Shown here in pieces: positions 13,401 to 25,600 of a stretch of 64,000 nucleotides of DNA. Location of the stretch: positions 29,893,501 to 29,957,500 of the forward strand of contig CM076268.1 of the NCBI GenBank assembly GCA_038380795.1, given 5' to 3'. How positions within the stretch are numbered: the stretch's first letter is position 1; each line of letters starts with the position of its first letter. The notes under the pieces are model-generated. The model saw only the letters and a program-made list of their open reading frames with translations, ran no database searches and was not told the DNA's origin. The DNA is from Pyrocephalus nanus (Eukaryota > Chordata > Aves > Passeriformes > Tyrannidae). A program made the position numbers and the translations under genes.

Positions 13401-16400
13401 GGAACTAGTTTCCCCTACCCAGAAAAATTATTTTGACAAGACAATTCAGTCTAACGTGGAAACTTCAGATCATGAGATAGTATCTGTGTTTTTGGTTGCT
13501 TATTTGTTCTGAAAGGCTTCAGCTAATTCAACAAGCGTTGTCATGGGATTAGCAAAGTAAAGCATCAACTAAATTATTGCTGTCCTCCAAAGTGAGGAGA
13601 TTCCATTTAGACCATAATTCTCTTTTATGGCACCTTCAGATGAGAGTGAGGCACCACATTTTTTTCACAGAACAGATTTAATGCTGAAACATCCATATCC
13701 TCTTTGAAAAAGGCTAAAACCACAAGATTAACAAAACTCTCCAGACCTCAAAAGCCTTCCCAATAAAGCCATAATTGGAGTAGATAAAGTATCCATGAAA
13801 TATTTATTTGCACTCTTCTGGCCAGCTCCAAACCACACTGCAGTTTCAGAATTTCATTCTGAGATGTCTGTGGTCAACCTGCAGGTCCAGGATCCTGTCC
13901 AGCTCCACTTCCCCATCCTCTGGATCTCTGCAATCCCTTTATAATGGGGTTCTATGGATTATAATGAGAAGCCACATGGGACCCAATCAATAGGCAATCC
14001 CTGCAGCCTTGCTGATACACAGAAAATCATGATTAAAGGACAAAGCAAGGGAAGAAAACAAGAAATGAGGCTCCTGTCCTCAGGGTGGAGGTACTTCTTC
14101 TAACCAAACCCATGCTTTAAAGGAGATGCAAGCAGTGGCTTGTACACACCCATAACATCATGCTTCTCTTAGCTTGCAAGACAAAGGTAGTGGGGATAAT
14201 TCAAGAAGGATTTGTCTGTGACTTCTGTACAAAAAGAAGACAGAGAAAAACACTCTTGTACTAGATGCAAAAAATATCCATAGTCAATTTTTATCTATAA
14301 TTTAAAATTCAGAAACAACGAGGGCAAACAGCATGGCAAATTGCTATTAGCAAGGATTACTTCATAATTAAATTACTCTATAGAAGTTAAGACTATCTGG
14401 TACACCTCCAACACAGCCAGTGATGAGCCTCAGGTTAAAACACAGTTATCCAGAGAGGCCTCAGGTCAAAACAAACACCACAGGGTCTAACCTCTTTTTA
14501 AAGAACTATTTAATCCAAATAGGAAAATCACTTTAGTACCAGTGAAGTTTGTGAGCTAGGACAGAAGGTTATAGGGCAGCTTTAAATGTTAGTGAATTCT
14601 CAGATGGGAAAATTAAAAAAAAAATCGAATGAAATTTATTCAGAGAACATACACACAAAACCCCATCCTGGGGTACAGAATTCTGACTCTATTTTCAAGG
14701 AAAAAAATTTAAAAAAAAGGATGTACAACATAAAATGGCCAGAAAAAAAAGACAAGAGTAAAATACATCATAGTTTGGATATAACTTTTAAATCACTATC
14801 TTTATACAAAATAGGTGGCTGTGAATAATCTACTGTGCAGCCCAGGGTAATAGTTCTGAACATTAAAATGGTGCCTTTCAAAAACCTGCAAATTCATCTC
14901 CCAGCCTGTCAGCCTGATCAGCCTGCAGACATGGAGTAAGTGGGATGGCTCCTGGTGTTTCGAGATACCAAGAACTCTGCTCAGAACAATCAATCTGCCC
15001 ACCTCAGCCTACAAACAACACAGCTGAAGGTTAAGCCTGTGTCAGCTGTGTGGCAACCCTGCCAGATTGTCATGGCTTTAATTTGTCAGAGCTCAACTAA
15101 TTAGGTTAACCTAAAATGTTGAAGTGGAAAAAAAAAATATCGAAAAAGGGCACCCCAACAGCAACGAAATCACAGGAATTAGGTCAAGTATCTGTGTAAA
15201 AGCCAGTAAAAGCAAGTTTCATTTCCAGGACACAACAAGGGATCCAAGCCAGGTTTGCTGTTTCACTTTTTGCTTTCTTTGCTGGAATGAAAACACGCAC
15301 TTTTAATATGTTTAGTTTGTAAACCTAACTTTGATGTTTCCAGTTTAGTGGACTTTGAGCAATTGTTGTATTATGGAAGATGAAGGTTACCTATCCAGTA
15401 TGCTGGGTTTCCTGCCAGAAATTACAAAAACAAGACCAGCCACAGAATACTGAGTTCCCTTCTCACCCACAGATGGGATTTTTTTCATAAGCTTACCTCA
15501 GAGCAGGAGAGTGCCCCATGGCTATGCCTTGTCTGAGGTTTTATGAAAGAACTTGAAAGGATCTTTTCAGCAGAAGTCTTTCCCACATCACCACAATCCC
15601 AGACAGACTGTGACATTTTGCAGAATTACAGGGAGTGGAGTTGGTTCTTAAACAAAAGCACTGCAACAGAAAGCCAGGTTTCCTGGCTTCTCTAATACCT
15701 TTCCAAGTTCTTTTAGCTGCTGATGCTTCTTCTAGCTTTGCAAGCAGAAGCAGATACAATGGGACAGCTAAATTTCTATTTGGTTTTCTCATTTGAATAC
15801 AGGTTGCAGAAATTCTCAAAGGTGCTGGTGACACAGGACTTCAGAGAGAAAGGGGAGCTGGAGGCATGGGCTCCCTATTTTAGATTTGGGGCCGTGACAT
15901 GGCAGCAGTATTGTGGAAACATCCCTGTATCCATGGATTCTGTTCTTTGTACCTACATCTGGACAGGTTTTATTTTAAAACAAAGCTTCCAAGGAGCATT
16001 CCAGTCTTGATATTTTGCTTGGGATATATAATATGTTCTAAATATTGAATTTGATTTTGATGATTTTTCTTAACAGTGGTACTTGGAGAAAGAAGACAGA
16101 AAAGGAGCAATAAACACAAGCAGCAGCATCTACACTTACATACAATGTAAATCTCTTTCATAGTCCCTCAGTTTACCTGGCACACTGCTACCAGTCTAGT
16201 CATGAGCCACAAGGATGTGTGGGAACTGGGTGTCTTTTTCTAAAAATCAATTTCAAGTTAAGCAGCAATGACACATCACATCACAAACTGAAAATAAGAT
16301 TTATGTTGACCCTCTCCCTAAACCAGCATTTGTCTATCATGTTTCCTCCACCAGGAGTTTTTGACAGAGGCAAAAAAAAAATGAATCAAAGTACTAACAA

Positions 16401-18286
16401 GGTTTTACAACAAAAAATGCCCAAGGAGAGGCTGAAACACACACAGTGACTTCTTAAAAGGGAGAGAGGGGTTTCCAACCTTCTGATTTTGCTTTTCTGC
16501 ATCACCAATGTGTAGACAAAACATACATACAAAATAAGAAGTGCTTCACTCAAGGAAAAATCCAGTAGCTTTGATCTAACAAAGCTTGGCATTAACACAT
16601 TTAAAGTGGAAACAACTTCAAATTTTATTGTTTACCTTTCACACTTTTCAAAATCAAAATTTTAAATTCTCTTGTTTCCCCTCTGGCTTAGGTATATCAT
16701 GAATATTTATTGCTGAGAACAAGCTACAGTCATTATTTGCACTATGGATAAGCAAATGTATTTCAGTTTGTAGGTTCCAGCATAATGAAGTGCTTGATTA
16801 CTTGCTGAATCAGTCACTGCAACTTTCTTACCTGAAGGCCATCTGCTTGTCTCTGTGAGAAACAAGGGTTCAGGTCAACAAAAAGCATCTCATGGTGTTG
16901 AAGCAAATACAGCAGGAGGCCGTTGTAAAGGCTTTGCTCTTCACAAGCCAAGGGACTGAGAGGGACCCTAAGGGAGGAGGAGGTGGATAAAGTTTAGGAG
17001 CTCTCAGATCAGGGGCTAATCATGAGTCACACAGGGAGTCCTCCCAGTGCCCAAGATAATTCAGCAAAGCAGCCAGCTGAGTGACAGGATAAAAACAGAG
17101 TTCCAGCCCCATTTACAACAAGCACTTGTTGGGACAGGGACCTGCAGTTTGGTGGGTTCCCAGCACTGGGACCTTCGCAGTGACAGAGCTCCAGTTTGCT
17201 GCAGTGGTGCTCAACACAATGAATCTTTGTGGCAGCACAGCAGAGCCTGACAGTAACTGGAATGTCTTATTACCAGAAAGGCCCCAAAAAACCCTCATAA
17301 GTGATAAAGTGCTTCAGTGTATTAATTTATAAATCCACAGATGTCAGGCACATCATGCAGGGGAACTTCCAGGTGCTCCCATTAACAGGTTAGGTTTGGT
17401 TTTTTTCTTTCTTACTTGCTTTCCCCACATATTTATGGTTTTAAAATAAATAATGATTGAACTTGTACTATCCATGCTAAGCTGGAATAAATTAAACTCA
17501 AGGGATCCTTTATATAGGATTCTAATCTCATTCCCTGAAGGACCTGTGTATTCCCCCTGTGAACTATTGGGAAGCTTGGAGAACATTTCCATAAATGCTG
17601 TGGCCTTCTGCAGCCATGCTGCACCAGCTCAGTTCCACCCAGCACAGTATTAATATTTAAACAAGAAATTCATAAACTCTGGAGACTAATGTGGAACATG
17701 AACACACCAGTCTTCTGTTTGCCAGATCAGTACATTCATTATTCATTTGCAGTTTCAAAGTACAAATATACACATTGGGCCCAGTCCAGTTGCCTTCATT
17801 TAGGTTCCTCTTTTGTAAACTTACTGTTGTTTCTGTAAGAACTTGAGTTCGGGCTCCTTTGGAAAGAAGGTGGTTTAAACAGAGTTATAGCCAGGTACAA
17901 TACAGACAGATTTACGGGATAAACTACTGTGTCATCACCTACTTTAGGGCTGGTTAACATTTTTCTTTTGTGGATTCCTATTTTTCTTGGGACAAACTCC
18001 GTTTCTCCACAGAAAGCAAGGCTGCACGTAAACCACAGTTGACTGAGTCACAGCCTTTCCTGCATACAACAGTCCTAACAAATTATTCATTGCTTACCCA
18101 ACATTAATACCCTCAACTCACAGGCCGTACAAGCAACATTTTTTTCATCCTTTGTCTTCTTTTTCATCTCCTTTCTTTGCATTAGATATCTGTTCCCAAA
18201 TCCACCTCTACCAGCTGCTAACTCCTTGCTAACAAGGAACACTGCACAAGCTATCCACGAAGATAAACAGCTCTCACCCCACTTAC
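7406..18286. other. No supported gene; possible intron of the RhoGAP gene
   Basis: Mostly AT-rich unique sequence with simple runs. Two weak minus-strand exon candidates (13091-13219 and 16832-16852) are discussed under findings and rejections. No repeats beyond homopolymers were recognised. Confidence 0.5.
11121..11142. repeat. Poly(T) tract
   Basis: Run of about 22 T. It could be the tail of a minus-strand retroinsertion, but no element body is recognisable to its right. Confidence 0.8.
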
Positions 18287-18345
18287 CGAGTCCCACTTTC
18301 CCTTACCAGCAGCCTCTGTTTTGGGTGCCCAGTTCTCCTTTCATC
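18287..18345 (-). other. Candidate RhoGAP gene exon 7 (two possible donors)
   Basis: After the acceptor AGATTTGTTTTAG an open stretch encodes DERRTGHPKQRLL in the phase that exon 6 demands. A first donor (GTAAGG) ends it at 18307 in phase 0. A second, stronger one (CTCG then GTAAGT) ends it at 18287 in phase 2. No homologue is recognised. Confidence 0.25.
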
Positions 18346-19572
18346 CTAAAACAAATCTAAGCTGTAGACTGGGATGAGCCCTTACAGCTGACTCCAATAT
18401 CAATGTCTCATCAGCAGATATTCACAGGGGACAACAGGTGTGTGCTCCAAATATAGAGAATACATTTTTAGTTTTCTCTGCAGCCACCTTCCACAATGAC
18501 TTTTAATTAACTTTGTAAAATAATCACTTCCTGTGTGTTCAGATACTTCTGCCACTAACAGAAACTTTATTACCTGGCTGACAATAGGGAAACCAGGTTC
18601 ACACACTGCTAAATCCAGGAATATGATTCCTAGAAGAAAATCTAGGAAAAGTGCAGCTACTGAAATGCATTCTACACTTCACCATTAAAGCCCTGTAATC
18701 AGTTATAGTGCAAATCAAACACAAGAGAACACTCACTACAAGTAAGGAACAAGTAAAACCCAATCATCAGGAATCAGCTCCTGGTTTCTTTGAGTCTAAA
18801 CCTTTCAAAGTTCTTTGCCACAAAGTGCAAGCTGAAAAATCCACACAGTCCCTTGCCTTGGCCGTGCCCAGGAGATCTGCCAAGGTTCCCTGCCAGCAGA
18901 GGCTTGCTGCAAATTTACAGAAAGAATGAGTCAAAGTGAGCAGCAGCAAACAGCTGGATGGCTAACTTGCTTGTGCACTCATGCAAGGATTGCTTACCGA
19001 GGTTAGTACCAAAATCTCTTTACCAAGCTGGAGCATAACAAAGTATTCATAGAAATTGAAGGAACATCAGTTGAATCTCTGACAGAAGTGTAGCATCACA
19101 TTTTCCTAAATATTTCCAGAGACTAGGGGAACATAAAACAGTTCACAAGAAGGATAAATGGCAACAGAAATAAAGAGTTCAGAGAATGAGCAGAAAGAAT
19201 TCAAAAGTAGAAGTTAAGAGAAGGGTGGAGCTAAGCAAAGCCTAGGGAGTAGCCAGCCTGAGACCTGACCTGCAAGTTCTGCTTTTGGTTCCCTACAGAG
19301 AGCCAAGGACACAAAAGCTGCATCATGCAGATGTTAAGACTGAGTCACAAAAGACCAAAAACAGATGCCAGGGTCTAAAATCTAAAAGAAAAGCCACATG
19401 AACGGTGACAGCAAAGAAATTCAACAGCAGTGAAGATACCTTAACTCAGTCTCATGTGGAAAAAAAACAACATGGAGGAGGAAGGCCCATAGAAGAAATC
19501 AGAAGGATCTGTTTTCAAAGATTTAGGTAAAACTAAAAGATTTTACTCAGTAATGCTTTTTCTGAAACATAC

Positions 19573-19609
19573 CTTCATTTCATATATTTCCACTTTGGGG
19601 CACATCACC
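19573..19609 (-). CDS. RhoGAP gene, probable exon 6 (37 nt)
   Basis: The acceptor TCTCCCTGTTCAG precedes 19609 and the donor AAG then GTATGT follows 19573. Its first base completes the split Lys codon of exon 5. It then encodes VMCPKVEIYEMK, which lines up with the FAM13A stretch VPPGLEGMK that follows VFGP..F. It is short, so it rests on phase, splice sites and this weak alignment. Confidence 0.5.
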
Positions 19610-22600
19610 CTGAACAGGGAGATGTATACTAATAATAGAAGATAATTCTTCCAATGTGAATATGATTCGGTCAAATATTGAATGTAAGCAGGATTAAAGT
19701 AAGGGGCTGCAACAGGTTAAAAATAGATAAGAGGCAGCTTATTTAACATTCAGTTTCACACAAACAGTGATATCAGTTTCCTAGCACTTAAAATCCATGA
19801 TGATAATTTTCCATGACCCTATAACTAGAATTTCAATATAAAACCTTTGTTAAGGCTTATATTCTTTTCTGTTGCAATTACCATAGCTACTAATTGAGAG
19901 GTATATGCCATTTAGGCTTGCAAAGTATAATGAGCAGAGAGTTTAATATTCTGCTTTTGTATCCCCAAGGCCTATATGTGTTTCATGTTCCAACTACTGA
20001 TTATTCCTACTCGGTCACTTCAGTGAAACTATAAGCATAACAGGTCTCCACAAATAAAAGTGTCAAAAGATTGAGACAGGTGATAATCACAGACAGAATT
20101 TACACTCGAATATAAATAGATAAGAAATTTAAAGTAAGAAGGCTTATTATAAACAACCTAGTTTAGCTGTTTAATGTCAAAGAAGGAAGAAGAAATTGCA
20201 CAAAAATGCAGGTTGCCAGAATACATGCAGAACAGTTAACACCTGGAGTGAATTAGTGCTGTAAGTGGAGCTGACATTACATCCAGGAGGTTAATTCCAG
20301 CAATTGCATGGAGCATACATTTCTGCAGATTAGATCTAGAGTTGGTTTTTTCATAACCTTCACATTTTGACTGAGCAATTACAGCGAGCACTACCCAATG
20401 TGTCTCAGTTTCCAGTGCAGCTACACTCCGACTGCCAAATGTTTCATAATGTGGCAGATAATTGCACTAATTCTGGCCCTGAAAGCCATAAAGGATATTT
20501 ATGTCTTTTTCCCCTGTGTCAGCAGATATGATTTGCCACAGCTGTCTACCTTGAATTTTGCTGCTCTACAGGACAATACAAATGATTTATTCTGAATCAC
20601 TGAAGGCCTCGGGTCACTCAGCAGGAAGCAGTGCAGCAATCTCACCAAGAGAAAATGCCGGTTGCAAAGCTCTTGTCTCCACCCAGCTACCAAAAAGGTG
20701 ATTTTTCATAATCCTAGGAAGTAACTCTCCAAGGACAGAATCAGCTAAACACTTCACAAAAAAGGAGCTCCAGACTTACTGATTTCTCTCCCAGGGCTGG
20801 TGAGATCAGGATGACTGTAAAAGCTGAGGATAACATCAGTAGGGAAGACATAATTCTATTTGTGGTAGTTGTTGTCTTGACAAGTCAGTGGCAGGGAAAC
20901 ACAGTGCTGATTGCTTTCAAAGCTTCTTAGACGGATCATTGCCACAAACACTTAGTTTAGCACTAAGGGTACTTTACAAACCAGACAGGGGGACATGTTC
21001 AGAAGTAGCTAGACCATGTCCCAAAAGAGTGGGATGTTTAAAAACTGAAGCAGTCCAACAGCCAATAATGGGAGCATACTGGATTCTCATGTGTAGATAC
21101 AGAAATCAGTGGGCACACAGACAAGGTGGGAATGGAAAAAAAGGAATTAAGTCTTTCTGCATGTGTGTGCATGCACAGAATCCCCAGGTGATAGCAAAGG
21201 TCTCCTGATGGCAGAAGAGCAACTGTCAGTGAAGTCCTTTTTGAGTTAGTGTAGGGGTCAAGGGATAGACTGTTGGTGAAGGCCTTTTAGAATCAGCCTT
21301 CTACCTGTTTATAACCATATCACCACATAACTAATCCAGTCACTGGGAAATAAACCTTACCTGTCTACTCTCATTTACTAACTAGCATGCAGAGGTTAAG
21401 GAACTTGGGGTTTGGTTGCAAAACTGCCTTGTCCCATTAGTGAGTACCCTCCATGGTGAAGTCTCTTCTCACAGGAGCAAATTGCATAACTCCTACCAGG
21501 CCACATGTTGTTAGATTTGTCTCTGTGGCTGTACTTTCACTAAAGATATAAACTTATATAACCTGCAAAGATCATATGTTGGTACACCTGGCAATAAACC
21601 CACAGAGCAGGTAAGCAGACACAAAACACAGAGACTTATGAAACAGCAGCGAGATTACAGCTCCCCAAAACAAAGTCTGTCACTGATTTCCAATATGCTT
21701 GGTATGAATTTTGCTGAATATATACTTTTCAATGAACTTTGCTTGCCACACACAGAAAAAAAAAAAAGAATAAGGCTTTTTTATTGCATAGAAGTTACTA
21801 ATTGCTAACACATTCTTTTTGCAAAGTGGCACAGCCTCATAGTTCACAATAAGCTGGCATGGCTATGATCCACTAAAACAAAGGTTTACAGATGGTAACA
21901 GGTATAAATATTTTAACATCCTCTAGTGTCTATAGTGAAGGATAGAATAAAGAACTAAACCATTCCAGTTTCTTCCATTATCTGATCACACTAGGCTGTT
22001 CCTTCTTGTCATCTTGACTTGCATGGCATGTTGTTCAGCCTTCACTTTTGAGCATCCAGGTTTGTGCCCCCTCCCCATCATCCCAAACATGCTTTCTCTA
22101 GCTTCAGCCAAGCAGTCACTGCCTGCAAGCTCAGGGGGCCTCTGCCTGGATGTCATTTTAGTGGCAAGGGCAGAATGAGTTGCTTCTCATTCTTGATAAA
22201 CAATTTATCTTTATTTCTCTGTTATCTAATTCTATTACAAGGTCAAAGTCAGCATTAGCCTTTCAGAACCGAGTCTAACAACTAAGGAGCCTGCACTTCA
22301 ATTGGCTAAGAAAAGAGGAGTCGTTCTCATTAAACAGCTCTCCTCCTGTCATACCTCTTCTCTTCTCTTCAGACGTTTTCTTTCTTGAGGCAGGACCTGC
22401 CTGGTCAGTGCCTGACAGAATGAAGGTGGTCAGCCAGCTCAGGACCTGTCACATCTGCCCATAATGTAATGCATAAACATTTAACTTTCAAAATGCTCCA
22501 CTTACTATTGGACACAGAGTTACGACAAAAAGCCTCATTGTCAAGTGTGACCTGGCAGGACTGTTTGAGGTGGGTGAACAGAGAGTACTCACTTGAACAG

Positions 22601-25600
22601 AGCAGGTCCAAACACGATGGAGAGGTTTTCCAGAGTCATGAAATTCACTGCACTGTGTGTTGCTACCTTGAACAGGAAAGCAGACAGGAACTGAAGAAGG
22701 TTTTGATGGGCTTTGGGCAGGCAGCTGAGCAACTGTCTCAGGTTCTCTATGCATTCTGTTGTGTTGACTTTGTGCTCTGGTGGGAGGAAAAAAAATTATG
22801 GCAGACATTCCTAATATCAACACAATTTCATCATAGATATTACTATAGATCTGAGAAAGAGAGACAGTTTAAAATATATTAAAGTGAAGAATAAATATGT
22901 CCCAAACAAATAATTTGTAGGCTAAATTTTGTCAACAATTTCCACAAATGAATATTTAAGTGCCATGGATTTTCCAGATACCGAGTTTTACATGCTCTGT
23001 TTCTGCTATTCTTCCTGTTATGACAGAATTATCCAGCTCTTGCTGCTTTCTTAATGGAATTGCAGGCAGTAGCCATGTACCTGAATCCTTAAAGCTGCCT
23101 TTAAAGATGATACAAGGTTGTCAGCCTTAACTCTCCAGAGAGATTTTACACATGCTGCATGATTCTCACTAAGGGAAAAAAAAATTGTACCCTTTCAGCC
23201 CCACATCTTCATTTCCTGACTAATTGGTAGCTCTCAGACTGAAAACATCTTTGCTCTATAAATATGCAACTGTAGCTTCACAAGAGATGCTTAAAAATCT
23301 AAATTGGGGATACTTAGCATTTTCTTGGTTCTCATTCTTCAAAGAAGGGTAACAAGGCAGAAAATGGCTTCACAAACAACTCCATTTGATCAGCAGTTCA
23401 GAATTAGCATGATGAAGTCTCCTGGCTATTAGAATGGAGATGACAGTACTGCTCAATAATTGGCAGCTGATGCTCGAATTTGCCATAGATCACCAGGACA
23501 CATCTGCATAGCTTTGACATTGTGAATAACAAATCGTGCCCTGAAGGATAATTTTAGCCCTAAAAAATACATTTTGTACAGGCTAAGGCCCATGGTGCCC
23601 AACTGACTAATGAGAGAAATGGAAAAGAGGATGGAGAGGGCGGAAAAAATAAAAATATTTAAAAAATAACAGCAAGACAGTTAGGAATAGGCAAAACAAA
23701 GTGCTCTCAAAAAACCATAGATCTTTCAGCATAGACTTTCTCACTTCATGAAGCTGATTCCTTTCTTTTTCTTTCCTTTTCCTTTGTAAACACCTACACT
23801 GGCACCTTGAACAAAAGCAACTTACAATCTAACCCACTTATTTGTCTGTAAACACTTGAATTAGTCATCAGTCAAAGTCACTGGGCAGAATTGTCTGAAA
23901 ACATTAGCTCAGCCATTATAGATGTAATGGGGAACTATTGCTGCAAGTACTGGTTTTGGCTTTGTGCTTTGAAAGCTTTCTGCTGCTCCACACACTGCTG
24001 TCCAAGAAGATTATAAGAGGATTAGTAAACTAAATATTAACTAAAAATAAAAATAAAGTTCTAAGTAAGAACAGGGAGGTACAAAAGAGTTCCTGTACCA
24101 GGGAAGGTTGAATAGAGAAAGAGGCCTCAGCTTGGAAAAGAGAGAAGTGAGGCAGTGGGTATATAAAGACACAAGCAGCATTATGATGGGGATTACATTA
24201 AAAATAAAAATGTTATCTCAGTAACAAGTAATGTATACAATTTAGAAAAGAAAGCATGCAGAGTGGTACTTTCTCAAGGAATAAAGGATTGGATTGCAAG
24301 ATGCATTGCCACAGGATGGTGGGGAGTCCAAATGCTGTTATGAATTAAAAAAAAAAAAAAAGACTAGAGACAAGTTCATAGAAACCTGGTCCATCAAAAG
24401 CAACTAAACATCAGTCTCTGGTTAAGGAAACATAAAACCTTGCTTAGAGAAAGTGCAATGAACACATTATCTGTCACTGTCAGAGAAAGAACAGAAGCCT
24501 GGAAGGTGCCCGTTCCGTACCTTGGAAAGTTTTTAGCAAGCCAGAACAAATGTTGTCTGGAAAAACAGCCACTGGTAGTTCTTTCAGAAAGAGCTTCAGA
24601 AGACTGGCCACAGAATCAACATCTCCATCTTTAATAAGGTCCACTTTTTCTCCTTGGTTGTATTTCTGCTTTAATTCCTTGATTTTATTTACTGAACCAC
24701 CAATTCTGAATATACCAACACGCTCCAGACCTGTTTAAGAAATAGAAAACAGTAAGCAGTGATTGCATTATTATATTTGTGTGATGAAAACTCAAAACTC
24801 ATTTATTGATGAAGCTCAAAAAGCTCCTTCAAGAAAACATAATAATTGTAAGTGTAGATTTTTCAGCACTTACAGCAAAAAATACAGCTTAAACAAAAAA
24901 TAACAGTTTTCAGAGGCCAAACAGGGAAAACATGAACTTACCAAACACCTCTAGGTACTCCACCATCTGTGTCACAAGAGAAGGAACCCCACATTGTGTT
25001 GCACCCTGCATGAGGGTTTCCAGAGGAACACCAAATGTGCTTCTTTCTCTGCTGAACTGTAGGTCTGGTGAAACTTTATTTGTTGTGTGCCTGACTTGAA
25101 TAGAAGAGAATGATTTCTAGGGAACAAAACCAGGCAAGTGATAAGCTGAGACTGGGTTTTTATTGTTTTAAGGTCCAAGGGTCTACAGCTTAGGTGAAAT
25201 TATTATTCCTTATGGTAGCATTTTAGTACAAATTGTATTTCTACTGCATATTCTTAAAATACTGATACTACCATTCTTCTCCTGTAGAGCTGAAACAGGA
25301 TCTGTGATAGGGTAAATCTCAGTTAAACCCATTCACACCTACAGTCAGGGAAAATGGGACCTCAGGTCAAGGCAGATGCCCTGTTTAGGACATGGAGAGG
25401 TCATTATTCCTCAAAAGAGCACCAACAGTCAAAAAAAGCCGACCTAGTGCTGGTGCACAGCCTTTCAACCCCATGAAATTCATGAATTTCTACCCAATTC
25501 TCAGAGACTGCAGGATACACAGAGGGACCAGAGGATAAACTGAAGCAGCAGCCACAACTCGAGCCTGGCCAAGGGTTCCTGTCTGCTCACTCAGTAATCC

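Noticed and set aside
22469..22882. 137-codon plus-strand open frame
   Set aside because: It lies opposite RhoGAP exon 5 and is the antisense shadow of that conserved exon.
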